A stretch of 20,357 bases of DNA from JAEKLB01 sp050249235 (GCA_050249235.1 JBFWQW010000052.1:1-20357), one strand, 5' to 3'; numbered from the stretch's first letter, positions 1 through 7,190 are shown. The notes: generated from the letters alone by a model not told the origin. Numbers and translations are program-made.

Positions 1-31
1 GCCGCTGGTAGATGATCTCGTCATGGGTCAC
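1..31 (-). CDS. Possible 5' end of a leftward gene (partial)
   Basis: Read on the minus strand, a GTG at 31-29 opens a frame that runs off the left edge and would encode MTHDEIIYQR. An AGGAG ribosome-binding-site-like sequence lies 9 bases upstream (45-41). The upstream codons in the same frame contain no better start. The short peptide resembles, from memory only, the N-terminus of helix-turn-helix transposase proteins of the IS481 type. Ten residues cannot establish a family. If it is an insertion-sequence gene, the element's end should lie between here and the SAF-domain gene at 206. Gene existence is plausible; identity is a guess. Confidence 0.35.
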   Translation of the reverse strand, partial: MTHDEIIYQR

Positions 32-205
32 GGTGATGGACTCCTCGTGCTCTGTGGAAGGAACACAAGGTCCATCACCGGGCCCACCCTTCGGGTGGAC
101 CTGGAACCTCAACCTACGGACAGGAAGCCCTAGCGCCGCCGACCGCTGTACGGCGGTCCCCTGCCCGCTTCCCCGCCACCTGCCTCTCTCCGGGGGAGCT
201 CGCCC

Positions 206-838
206 ATGCCCACACCGGCCCGACCGCCGTTGCGGCCCCGACGCCGCCTGCACCGCCCGCTTCCCCACTGGGTCGCCGTCGCCGGCGCCGCCCTCCTCCC
301 CGCCCTGGTCGTCGGCCGGTTGACCGCCGAGGCCGGTGCCGAACGGGACCGGTGGGGCCCGGGCCGGGCCACCCTGGTCGTCGTGCACGACGTCGCCGCC
401 GGTGACACCGTGCGCGCCGGCGACGTCGAGCGGCGGTCGCTGCCCGACGTCGCCCGTCCCGCCCAGGCCGTCGACCGGTTGCCGAACGGCGCGGTGGCCG
501 CGGCCGACCTGGTCGCCGGCGAGGTGCTCGTGTCCTCCCGGCTGGCGCCGGCCGGTTCGTCGGCCCTGGCCGCCCGGCTCCCACCGGGGACGCGCGGCAT
601 CGCCGTCCCGAACGAGGCCGGGCCCCCGCTGGAGGACGGCGACCGCGTGGACGTGCTCGTCACCCTCGACCCGGCGACGGCCCGTCCCACCACCACCGTC
701 ACCCGGTCTGCCCTTGTCCTCGACGTCGGCGACGACGCCGTCACCGTCGCCGTCGCCCTCGACGACGCGGAGCGGGTGGCGTTCGCCGCCGCGGCCGGGC
801 TGGTGACGCTGGCCCTCAGCGGACCCCGGTCGCGATGA
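206..838 (+). CDS. SAF-domain (CpaB/RcpC-like) membrane-anchored protein
   Basis: The 210-residue product has a basic, proline-rich N-terminus (residues 1-25) and one hydrophobic segment (about 26-45, HWVAVAGAALLPALVVGRL). A SAF domain follows at about 55-115 (VVVHDVAAGDTVRAGDVERR, then VAAADLVAGEVLVSSRL). The C-terminal part (about 125-205, GTRGIAVPNEAGPPLEDGDRVDVLVTL in overlapping form) resembles the RcpC/CpaB region that follows SAF in Flp/Tad pilus assembly proteins. The start is ATG 206, with GGGGGAG (192-198) seven bases upstream. In other organisms CpaB sits in tad clusters and acts in the cell envelope; here no tad gene is nearby, so the role is open. The last 23 bases overlap the convergent uppP gene. 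Domain assignment is fairly secure, function is not. Confidence 0.8.
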   Translation: MPTPARPPLRPRRRLHRPLPHWVAVAGAALLPALVVGRLTAEAGAERDRWGPGRATLVVVHDVAAGDTVRAGDVERRSLPDVARPAQAVDRLPNGAVAAADLVAGEVLVSSRLAPAGSSALAARLPPGTRGIAVPNEAGPPLEDGDRVDVLVTLDPATARPTTTVTRSALVLDVGDDAVTVAVALDDAERVAFAAAAGLVTLALSGPRSR

Positions 839-1856
839 GCAGCAGCACGGCCCCGCCGGCCACCACCCGGTAGACGACGAAGGGCGTGAAGGTGTGGGTG
901 CGCACGAAACGCAGCGTCCCCCAGACCGCCAGCCAGCCGGTGACGCCCGACGCGACGATCCCCCACGCGAAGGCCGGCCCGAACCCCTCGGGGATGCCGC
1001 CAGAGCGGAACATGTCGACGCCTTCGAAGAGGAGGGCGCCGGCGATGATCGGCAGGCTCATCAGGAACGACAGCCGGGCCGCGGCGTCGCGTGAGAAGCC
1101 GATCGAGCGGGACGCGGTGATCGTCGCCCCGGACCGCGACACACCCGGGACGAGGGCCAAAGCCTGGGCCGCCCCCATCACCAGAGCGTCCCGGCCCCGG
1201 AAGCTCTCGGCCGGCCGACGGCCGAGGAGGCGATCGGCGAGGAGGAGGACGCCGCCGAACAGGACGAGCATCACGGCGACGAGCCACTCGTGGTCCCCGA
1301 GCCCGGCCACGGTGTCGTTCAGCACCGATCCCACCAGGGCGGCGGGCAGCGCCGACGCCAGGAGGAGCCAGGCCAGGCGCCCTTCGACGGCCACGGCGAG
1401 GTCGGGATCCGCCCCGTCACCAGTCCCCGCGCCCAGATCACCAGTCCCCGCGCCAGTGTCGCCAGTCCCCGCGCCAGTGTCGCCAGTCCCCGCGCCAGTG
1501 TCGCCGGTCCCTGCGCCAGTGTCGCCGGTCCCCGCACCCCGGTCACCGGTCCCCGCCCCGTCACCGGTCTCCGCCCCGGCGTCCGCGGCCCGGAGGCGGG
1601 CCCGACCGTCCCGGCCCAGGACCGCCAGCGCGCCCCGGGCCAGGTTGACGATGTCGCGCCGGAAGTAGGCGCAGGCCCCGACCAGCGTCCCGAGGTGGAG
1701 GGCCACGTCGAAGCTCTGCTCGAGGTCGGCCTGGCCCCGGAAGTCGTCCCAGCCGAACAGCCAGGGGACCAGCTTCAGGTGCCCGCTCGACGAGATCGGG
1801 AGGAACTCCGAGAGTCCCTGGACGATCCCGAGGACGATGGCGTGGAGGACCGGCAC
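816..1856 (-). CDS. uppP: Undecaprenyl-diphosphatase UppP with repeat-containing insert
   Basis: This integral membrane enzyme (BacA/UppP family) dephosphorylates undecaprenyl pyrophosphate, recycling the lipid carrier for peptidoglycan and other cell-wall polymers. Family signatures are visible: QGLSEFLPISSSGHL at 13-27, including the Q/E-x3-E element Q13/E17, and VPGVSRSGATIT at 236-247 with the arginine of the PGxSRS motif. Multiple hydrophobic helices cover the rest. The product has 346 residues, whereas most relatives have about 265-290. The excess is a Gly/Thr/Asp/Ala-rich insert at about 92-152 built from a repeated TGDTGAG heptad, in a loop between the second and third hydrophobic regions. 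The start is GTG 1856; a TACGCT hexamer lies 9 bases upstream. The end overlaps the convergent SAF gene. Confidence 0.95.
   Translation of the reverse strand: MPVLHAIVLGIVQGLSEFLPISSSGHLKLVPWLFGWDDFRGQADLEQSFDVALHLGTLVGACAYFRRDIVNLARGALAVLGRDGRARLRAADAGAETGDGAGTGDRGAGTGDTGAGTGDTGAGTGDTGAGTGDTGAGTGDLGAGTGDGADPDLAVAVEGRLAWLLLASALPAALVGSVLNDTVAGLGDHEWLVAVMLVLFGGVLLLADRLLGRRPAESFRGRDALVMGAAQALALVPGVSRSGATITASRSIGFSRDAAARLSFLMSLPIIAGALLFEGVDMFRSGGIPEGFGPAFAWGIVASGVTGWLAVWGTLRFVRTHTFTPFVVYRVVAGGAVLLLIATGVR
1416..1577. repeat. In-frame tandem repeat inside uppP (6 x 21 bp + 2 x 18 bp)
   Basis: On the plus strand, six 21-base units start at 1416, 1437, 1458, 1479, 1500 and 1521, of the type GTCGCCAGTCCCCGCGCCAG plus T. 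Two 18-base units follow at 1542 and 1560. Units at 1458 and 1479 are identical and the others differ by a few bases. Every unit is a multiple of three, so copy-number change keeps uppP in frame. On the coding strand the 21-base unit gives the heptad TGDTGAG. Confidence 0.95.
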
Positions 1857-1865
1857 GGCGGCGGG

Positions 1866-1871
1866 AGCGTA
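1866..1871 (-). promoter_or_regulatory. Candidate -10 element upstream of uppP
   Basis: TACGCT on the minus strand ends 9 bases before the uppP GTG. It fits the actinobacterial TANNNT -10 pattern and would give a transcript with almost no leader. No convincing -35 is seen. Inferred from sequence and position only. Confidence 0.4.
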
Positions 1872-1964
1872 CCGTCGCCCCCGCGGGCCCCCGGCGAGCG
1901 CACGGGGTCGGCGGCGACCGGCGGCCGGCCCGGATCAGACGGCGACGACCCGGCGCGTGGTCGC

Positions 1965-1970
1965 TAGCCT
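1965..1970 (+). promoter_or_regulatory. Candidate -10 element for a leaderless thioesterase mRNA
   Basis: TAGCCT lies exactly 6 bases before the GTG start at 1977, and no Shine-Dalgarno sequence is present. Transcription starting 6-7 bases after a -10 hexamer would begin at the start codon itself, the usual leaderless arrangement in actinobacteria. No clear -35 is visible. Confidence 0.5.
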
Positions 1971-1976
1971 CCCGCC

Positions 1977-2354
1977 GTGCCCGTGGAGCCCGGACTGTCG
2001 GCCGAGGTCGAGTTGACCGTCGGCGAGGCCGACACCGCGCTCGCCATGCACTCGGGCGAGGTGCCGGTGCTGGCCACCCCGCGGGTGATCGCTCTCTGCG
2101 AGCAAGCCTCGATGGCCGCCGTCGAGGGTCGGCTCGACGCCAACGAGACCACCGTCGGCCACGCGGTGCAGCTCGACCACGTGGCCCCGACCAGGGTGGG
2201 GGGACGGGTCCGGGCCGAGGCCACCCTGCAGAAGGTTGCCGGCCGCCGCCTCACGTTCACGGTCACCGTCACGGACAACCGGGGCCTGGTGGCCGCCGGC
2301 AAGATCACCCGGGTGATCGTCGACACCGACCGCTTCATGGAGCGGGCCCACTAG
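1977..2354 (+). CDS. FlK-like hotdog-fold acyl-CoA thioesterase
   Basis: The 125-residue product has the size and layout of a single hotdog domain of the fluoroacetyl-CoA thioesterase (FlK)-like family, which hydrolyses short acyl-CoA thioesters. Candidate catalytic residues are T34 (LATPRV), E42 (ALCEQAS) and H68 (QLDHVAPT). Their spacing of 8 and 26 residues is the same as the T42/E50/H76 triad known for FlK. The helix containing E42 and the VGHAVQLDHVAPTRVG strand are typical of the fold. The true substrate is unknown, and fluoroacetyl specificity should not be assumed. The start is GTG 1977, six bases after a TAGCCT hexamer, with no ribosome binding site. The last 20 bases overlap the convergent alpha/beta hydrolase gene. 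Confidence 0.88.
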   Translation: MPVEPGLSAEVELTVGEADTALAMHSGEVPVLATPRVIALCEQASMAAVEGRLDANETTVGHAVQLDHVAPTRVGGRVRAEATLQKVAGRRLTFTVTVTDNRGLVAAGKITRVIVDTDRFMERAH

Positions 2355-3282
2355 CCCGACCGGCGCCGGGCAGGGCGGCGTCGAGGAAGTCGGCGACCGT
2401 CGCCGCGAAGGCCTCCGGGTGCTCGGCCTGGGGATGGTGCCCGGCGCCTTCGACCACGACCAGCCGGGCCCCCGGGATGCCCGCCGCCAGACGGCGCGAC
2501 CCCGGCAGCATGACGGTGTCCTCGTCGCCGACCACCACGAGGACCGGCACCCGGAGCCCGGCCAGCTCGTCGAGGCGGCTCGGGGTGTCGAGCAGGCCGC
2601 GGGCCGCCTCGACGTACATCGCCGGCGCGCAGGCCAGCAGGCTGCGGTCGCGGTAGCCGTCCCAGTCGGGGTGCAGCACCCGCAGGCGGTCGGCCGACGC
2701 CGATGACGTGACGAGCGCGGTCCCGAGGGCCTTCTGGGCCGCCAAGAGGGCCGGCATGCCGCCGTCGGCGACGACGGTGCAGGCCAGCTCGACGAGCGAC
2801 CGCTCGATCGGCACCGGGCCGTCGGTGGTGCCAACCAGCACCAGCGCGGCCACCGGCGACGAGGCGCGGCCGGCCCGGGCGGCCAGGTCGACGGCGAGCC
2901 GCTGCGCCACCATCCCGCCCATCGAGTGGCCGAGCAGGGCGAAGCGGGTCCACCCGAGCGAATCGACCAGGCCGGCCAGGTCGGCCGCCATGGTCGTGAG
3001 GTCGTAGCCGGTCGCCGGCGTCGGGCTCGCCCCGTGGCCCCGGAGATCGGGCATGACGGTGTGCCAGCCCGACCGGGCCAGCCGGCGGGCCTGGGCGGCG
3101 AAGTCCTCCTTGGCCCCGGTGAACCCGTGGACCGCGAGCAGCGGCCGGCCGCCCCGGCCCTCCTCGGCGTAGGCGAGCGGCACGGCACCGACCGCCGTGC
3201 GCTCGAGCCCCGTCCCGGCCGTCGGGCGGTTCGCCGTCGGATCTGCCGGCACCGGGCCGGTCGCCATCGGGCCGGTCGCCAT
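2335..3282 (-). CDS. Alpha/beta-fold hydrolase
   Basis: The 315-residue protein is a typical alpha/beta hydrolase. The oxyanion-hole HGFTG is at 52-56, the DLRGHG loop at 79-84, and the nucleophile elbow GHSMGG has Ser120. The probable acid is Asp255 in the GDED loop (Asp253 is the alternative), and His282 in GAGHHP completes the triad. Substrate cannot be read from sequence; relatives include esterases, C-C hydrolases and lactonases. No signal peptide is seen, so it is probably cytoplasmic. The N-terminal 25 residues look disordered and begin with a duplicated MATGP, so translation could start at M1 (3282) or M6 (3267). A TAGCCT hexamer 9 bases before 3282 slightly favours M1. It is divergent from the membrane protein gene at 3357 and overlaps the thioesterase gene tail to tail. 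Confidence 0.9.
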   Translation of the reverse strand: MATGPMATGPVPADPTANRPTAGTGLERTAVGAVPLAYAEEGRGGRPLLAVHGFTGAKEDFAAQARRLARSGWHTVMPDLRGHGASPTPATGYDLTTMAADLAGLVDSLGWTRFALLGHSMGGMVAQRLAVDLAARAGRASSPVAALVLVGTTDGPVPIERSLVELACTVVADGGMPALLAAQKALGTALVTSSASADRLRVLHPDWDGYRDRSLLACAPAMYVEAARGLLDTPSRLDELAGLRVPVLVVVGDEDTVMLPGSRRLAAGIPGARLVVVEGAGHHPQAEHPEAFAATVADFLDAALPGAGRASGPAP

Positions 3283-3283
3283 C
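3254..3283. repeat. Perfect 15-bp direct duplication at a start codon
   Basis: GGGCCGGTCGCCATC occurs at 3254-3268 and again at 3269-3283. It covers the first ten codons of the alpha/beta hydrolase and produces MATGPMATGP, giving two equivalent in-frame ATG codons 15 bases apart. Confidence 0.95.
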
Positions 3284-3291
3284 GGGATCCG

Positions 3292-3297
3292 AGGCTA
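3292..3297 (-). promoter_or_regulatory. Candidate -10 element upstream of the alpha/beta hydrolase
   Basis: TAGCCT on the minus strand, the same hexamer as before the thioesterase and nfuA genes, ends 9 bases before the ATG at 3282. It would give a very short leader. No -35 is evident. Confidence 0.45.
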
Positions 3298-3356
3298 CGG
3301 CCCTACCATGGCCGGCCCTACCGTTGCCGACCGGCACCCGTCCGAAAGGAGCCCCC

Positions 3357-4409
3357 GTGGGGGACCGCCGCCCGCGGCTCCTCGCGCTGCGGATCGTCGC
3401 CAGCGCCGTGATGCTGGCCGTGCTCCTGCCCCGGGTCCACCTGTCGTCGCTGCTCCCCGGCTGGAGCACCGCCATCGGGCTCTGGCTCCTCGCCGCCGTG
3501 CTGGCGACGGCGCTCGGCATGTTCCTCGCCGTGCTCCGCTGGCGGACCGTGCTCGACGGCATGGACTTCGGCGCCGGCAGGGACCGCGACCTGCGGGCGC
3601 TCGGCCACCACTACCTCGCCGGCCAGTTCGTGGGGAACTTCCTCCCGTCGACCATCGGGGGCGACGTGGTGCGGGTCCGGCGGCTGGCCCAGCCCAACGG
3701 CCTGGTGGCCGACAGCTTCGCCTCCGTCGTGCTCGAACGGCTCACGGGCTGGGTGGTCCTGCCCCTCATCACGCTCGTCGCCCTCGCCGCCAACCCGGGC
3801 CTGCGGGAGCTGGGCCGGGCCTCGGCGCTGGCCGCGGCCATCGCCGTCGCCACCCTGGTGGTCCTGGCGGCCGTGCTCGTGGCGGTGGGCCACCCCCGGA
3901 CCGGGGGGCGCCTCGACGGGAGCCCGGGCTGGCGCCGCTTCGCCGCCGCCGTGCACCTCGGCGTCGACCGCCTCCACCGCCACCCCGCCTCCGCGGTCGC
4001 CATGGTCGCCACCGGCCTCGCCTACCAGGTGACGGTCACGCTGGCCGCCTTCTGCGCGGCGCGGGCCCTCGGCCTCGACGCCGTCGGCCTGACCGCCACC
4101 CTCGCCTTCTTCCCGGCCGTGGCCGTCGTGCAGGTCCTCCCGGTCACCCTGGGCGGCCTCGGCATGCGGGAGTGGAGCCTGGTGCTGTTCCTGCAACCCC
4201 TCGGGGTGCAGGCTGGTCAGGCGATGGCGCTCGGCTTCCTCGTCTACGGACTCAACCTGCTCGTGAGCCTGGCCGGGGCCCCCTCGTTCGCGCTCGGCGG
4301 CCGGCGCCGGCACGCCGACGGACTCGTCCCCGCCGGGCCGGTCACCGCCGACGAGTTCGCCGCCTCCGCCGACCCCGGTCCCCATCCCACGGTGGAGCGG
4401 CCCCGGTGA
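3357..4409 (+). CDS. LPG-synthase-TM / UPF0104 family integral membrane protein
   Basis: The product has 350 residues with roughly seven or eight hydrophobic segments. It matches the transmembrane family named after the flippase half of lysylphosphatidylglycerol synthase (also called AglD2/UPF0104). Two family hallmarks are visible: GQFVGNFLPSTIGGDVVRV at about 84-102 and LPVTLGGLGMREWSLVLF near 260-280. There is no catalytic LPG-synthase domain, so a lipid-moving or lipid-modifying role at the membrane is inferred. The frame could extend to a TTG at 3324, but GTG 3357 is preferred because AAAGGAG (3345-3351) lies 5 bases upstream. The hydrophilic C-terminal tail starts after residue 310. The stop overlaps the GTG of the next gene, so the two are probably translated together. 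Confidence 0.87.
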   Translation: MGDRRPRLLALRIVASAVMLAVLLPRVHLSSLLPGWSTAIGLWLLAAVLATALGMFLAVLRWRTVLDGMDFGAGRDRDLRALGHHYLAGQFVGNFLPSTIGGDVVRVRRLAQPNGLVADSFASVVLERLTGWVVLPLITLVALAANPGLRELGRASALAAAIAVATLVVLAAVLVAVGHPRTGGRLDGSPGWRRFAAAVHLGVDRLHRHPASAVAMVATGLAYQVTVTLAAFCAARALGLDAVGLTATLAFFPAVAVVQVLPVTLGGLGMREWSLVLFLQPLGVQAGQAMALGFLVYGLNLLVSLAGAPSFALGGRRRHADGLVPAGPVTADEFAASADPGPHPTVERPR

Positions 4410-5197
4410 GCGACGCCTCCCCGTCCACCACCGCCGGCACCCCTCAGCAGGGCGACGATCCGGAGGCGGCCCCGCCGGCCCGGGCCGGCGCCGCCCACGG
4501 GCTGCGCTGGTGGCGGGAGCTGCTCTACATCGGGATCTTCTACGGGATCTACTCGCTGATCCGGAACCAGTTCGGCTCCGCCTCCGTGCCGGCGTCGACC
4601 GCGCTGCGCCACGCCGAATGGGTGATCCGCGTCGAGCGCGACCTCCGGAGCTTCCACGAGCAGGAGATCCAGAGCTGGTTCCTCGACTGGCGACCCTTCA
4701 TCCAGTTCTGGAACCTCTTCTACGGCACCTTCCACTTCGCCGTCACGGCCTTCTGCCTGGTGTGGCTGTTCACCCGCTTCCCGGATCGCTACGTCCAGTG
4801 GCGCACCACCCTGGCCTGCACGACCGCGCTGGCGCTGGTCGGCTTCGCCACCTTCCCCCTGCTGCCGCCCCGCCTCCTGCCCGAGCAGTTCGGCTTCGTC
4901 GACACCCTGGCCGAGTTCGGCGGGCTCTGGTCGTTCGACAGCGGGGCCATGCAGAAGGTGTCGAACCAGTACGCGGCCATGCCGAGCCTCCACTTCGCCT
5001 GGTCGATGTGGTGCACCCTGGTCCTCGTGCCCACCCTGCGCCGGCCCTGGTTGCGGGCGCTGGCGATCGCCTACCCGGTGCTCACCCTGTTCGCCATCGT
5101 CGTCACGGCCAACCACTACTGGCTCGATGCCGCCGGGGGGGCCCTGGTCCTGGCGCCCGGCGTGGCCGCGGGGCGGTGGTGGAGCGGGCGGCGGTAG
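4406..5197 (+). CDS. PAP2-family phosphatase/transferase (inositol phosphorylceramide synthase-like)
   Basis: The 263-residue protein starts at GTG 4406, inside the GTGA overlap with the preceding membrane protein. Residues 1-33 are hydrophilic, followed by about six hydrophobic segments. The PAP2_3 signature is clear: AAMPSLHFAW at 191-200 (His196) and TANHYWLDAAGG at 234-245 (His237, Asp241), the catalytic histidine/aspartate arrangement of Aur1/IPC synthase-type and lipid phosphate phosphatase enzymes. Such proteins cleave or transfer phospho-head groups of lipids or polyprenyl phosphates on the outer membrane face. The acceptor is unknown. Pairing with the LPG-TM gene suggests a shared lipid or lipid-carrier substrate (inference). 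The frame is open far upstream, but that extension is the shadow of the neighbouring genes. Confidence 0.87.
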   Translation: MSDASPSTTAGTPQQGDDPEAAPPARAGAAHGLRWWRELLYIGIFYGIYSLIRNQFGSASVPASTALRHAEWVIRVERDLRSFHEQEIQSWFLDWRPFIQFWNLFYGTFHFAVTAFCLVWLFTRFPDRYVQWRTTLACTTALALVGFATFPLLPPRLLPEQFGFVDTLAEFGGLWSFDSGAMQKVSNQYAAMPSLHFAWSMWCTLVLVPTLRRPWLRALAIAYPVLTLFAIVVTANHYWLDAAGGALVLAPGVAAGRWWSGRR

Positions 5198-5200
5198 CGT
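5195..5200 (+). promoter_or_regulatory. Candidate -10 element for a leaderless dxs mRNA
   Basis: TAGCGT lies 7 bases before the dxs ATG and overlaps the TAG stop of the PAP2 gene. No Shine-Dalgarno sequence precedes dxs. The arrangement would let dxs be transcribed without a leader, independently of the upstream pair. No -35 is evident. Confidence 0.45.
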
Positions 5201-5207
5201 CGTCCCG

Positions 5208-7100
5208 ATGCCCCTCCTCGAGCGGATCGGCCAACCCGCCGACCTCCGGCAGCTGACCTACGCCGAGCTCGACGAGCTGGCCGCCGAGATCCGGCAGTTC
5301 ATCGTCCTGGCCGTGGCGTCGTCGCCCGCCGGCGGGCACCTGGGCTCGAACCTCGGCGCCGTCGAGCTCACCCTGGCGCTGCACCGGGTCTTCGACTCGC
5401 CCCGCGACATCCTCCTCTGGGACACCGGCCACCAGGCCTACGTGCACAAGCTGGTGACGGGCCGCCAGGCCGGCTTCGAGCACCTGCGCCAGGCCGGCGG
5501 CCTCTCGGGCTATCCCAACCGCCTCGAGTCCGAGCACGACTGGATCGAGAACAGCCACGCCTCGACCGTGCTCAGCTACGCCCACGGCCTCGCCACCGCC
5601 ACCGAGCTGAAGGGCCTCGACCGCCGGGTCGTGGCGGTGATCGGCGACGGCTCCATGACGGGCGGCATGGCCTACGAGGGCCTCAACAACCTCGGCCACA
5701 GCGGCCGGCGGGTCGTGATCGTGCTGAACGACAACGGCCGGTCGTACGCACCCACGTCCACGAAGCTGAGCGAGAGCCTGGCCCGGCTCCGCGTCGACCC
5801 CCGGTTCGTCCGCAACCGGGCCCGGTTGGCGAGCCTCATCGACTCGCTGCCCTTCGGGAAGCGCATCAACCGGGGGCTCAGCTCGGCCGAGGCGGCGGTG
5901 CGCGAGATGTGGGAGCCGCCGGCCTTCTTCGAGCAGCTCGGCGTGCGCTACATCGGGCCCCTCGACGGGCACGACATCGAAGGGCTCGAGTCGGCCCTCG
6001 CCAACGCCGCCACCTACGAGGGCCCGATCGTCGTGCACGTCTTCACCCAGAAGGGGCGGGGCTACGGCCCGGCCGAGATGGACGAGGAGAAGAACCTCCA
6101 CGACATCTCGGGCGTGCTCGACGCCGCCACCGGCGAGGTCGTGAAGTCGTCCGCCCCGTCCTACGGGGCCGCGTTCACCGAGGCGCTGCTGGCCGCGGCC
6201 GAGACCGACCCCCGGATCGTCGCCATCACGGCCGCCATGCCCGGCTCGACCGGCCTGCTCCCCTTCCAGGACCGGTTCCCCGACCGGTTCCTCGACGTCG
6301 GCATCGCCGAGCAGCACGCCGTCACCGCCGCCACCGGCATGGCCATGCTCGGGCTTCGACCGGTGGTGGCGATCTACTCGACGTTCCTCACCCGGGCCTT
6401 CGACCAGGTCACCTACGACGCCGGCCTCCACGGCCAGCCGGTGGTGTTCTGCATCGACCGGGCCGGCATCACCGGCGACGACGGGGCCAGCCACCACGGG
6501 CTGCTCGACATGGCCCTGCTCACCAAGGTGCCCGGCCTCACCATGTTCGCCCCGTCGTCGGCCCAGGAGCTGGCCGTCATGTTCCGCGAGGCCATGACCA
6601 TCGAGAGCGGGCCGGTCGCCATCCGGTGGCCGAAGACCACCGCCCCCCAGTCGGCGGCCGGCGAGGTCGGCCAGGGCCTCTCGGCCCGGGAGGTGCGGGC
6701 CGGCAGCGGCGAGGTCTGCTTCCTCGCCGTGGGCAAGATGCTGGCCGCCGCGATCGAGGCCGCCGACCTGCTGCTCGCCGACGGCATCGAGGCGTCGGTG
6801 TGGGACGTGCGGGTGGTGAAGCCGCTCGACAGGCGGATGCTGGCGGCCGCGGCCGGCCACCGCCTGGTCGTCACCGTCGAGGACGGCATCGTCCAGGGCG
6901 GGATCGGCTCGCAGATCGTCGACGGCATGAGCGGGCTCGAGGAGTCACGGACGATCCCGCCCACCCTCACGCTCGGCATCCCGTCTGCCTTCCTGCCCCA
7001 CGGCAAGCCCGACCGGATCCTCGCCGACCTCGGCCTCGACGGCCCCGGCGTGGCCGCGGCGACGCTGAAGGCGCTGGCCCCCACCCGTTCCATCGGCTGA
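5208..7100 (+). CDS. dxs: 1-deoxy-D-xylulose-5-phosphate synthase
   Basis: DXS condenses pyruvate with glyceraldehyde 3-phosphate, using thiamine diphosphate, in the first step of the MEP isoprenoid pathway in the cytoplasm. The 630-residue length is normal. Visible elements include GGHLGSNLG with His44, DTGHQAYVHKLVTGR with His75, and the thiamine-diphosphate motif GDG (146-148) to NDN (174-176). The catalytic glutamate E368 lies in DVGIAEQHAVTAATGMA, and DRAGITGDDGASHHG sits in the pyrimidine domain. The C-terminal transketolase domain is complete. ATG 5208 (MPLLERIGQP) is chosen because homologues start near here; the frame extends 27 codons further upstream into PAP2 coding sequence. It follows the PAP2 gene by 10 bases. 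A strong hairpin follows the stop. Confidence 0.97.
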   Translation: MPLLERIGQPADLRQLTYAELDELAAEIRQFIVLAVASSPAGGHLGSNLGAVELTLALHRVFDSPRDILLWDTGHQAYVHKLVTGRQAGFEHLRQAGGLSGYPNRLESEHDWIENSHASTVLSYAHGLATATELKGLDRRVVAVIGDGSMTGGMAYEGLNNLGHSGRRVVIVLNDNGRSYAPTSTKLSESLARLRVDPRFVRNRARLASLIDSLPFGKRINRGLSSAEAAVREMWEPPAFFEQLGVRYIGPLDGHDIEGLESALANAATYEGPIVVHVFTQKGRGYGPAEMDEEKNLHDISGVLDAATGEVVKSSAPSYGAAFTEALLAAAETDPRIVAITAAMPGSTGLLPFQDRFPDRFLDVGIAEQHAVTAATGMAMLGLRPVVAIYSTFLTRAFDQVTYDAGLHGQPVVFCIDRAGITGDDGASHHGLLDMALLTKVPGLTMFAPSSAQELAVMFREAMTIESGPVAIRWPKTTAPQSAAGEVGQGLSAREVRAGSGEVCFLAVGKMLAAAIEAADLLLADGIEASVWDVRVVKPLDRRMLAAAAGHRLVVTVEDGIVQGGIGSQIVDGMSGLEESRTIPPTLTLGIPSAFLPHGKPDRILADLGLDGPGVAAATLKALAPTRSIG

Positions 7101-7102
7101 CG

Positions 7103-7163
7103 CCCCTCGTTCTTTGTCGCGCCCCGCACCTCCAGGGTGCAGGGCGCGACAAAGAACGGGGGG
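7103..7163. terminator. Long hairpin, probable bidirectional terminator between dxs and nfuA
   Basis: The arms CGTTCTTTGTCGCGCCC (7108-7124) and its perfect reverse complement (7142-7158) form a 17-bp stem. A 5-bp GCACC/GGTGC top stem extends it, with loop 7131-7135 and one mismatch. C/G runs at 7103-7106 and 7160-7163 extend the base, with one G-U pair. It sits between two convergent stop codons. No T-run longer than three follows, as usual in GC-rich actinobacteria. Confidence 0.85.
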
Positions 7164-7190
7164 TCTGCGCCGGTGCCGGGGCGACTGGGA

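Noticed and set aside
1290..1967. Plus-strand repeat protein (SPRASVA units)
   Set aside because: It is the antisense reading of the uppP minisatellite. uppP has the conserved motifs on both sides of the insert.
3324..3356. TTG start for the LPG-TM gene
   Set aside because: GTG 3357 has AAAGGAG at proper spacing, and this motif would lie inside the longer reading.
3197..4405. Upstream extension of the PAP2 frame
   Set aside because: It is the +1-type shadow of the LPG-TM gene, Arg/Pro/Gly-rich with no family features.
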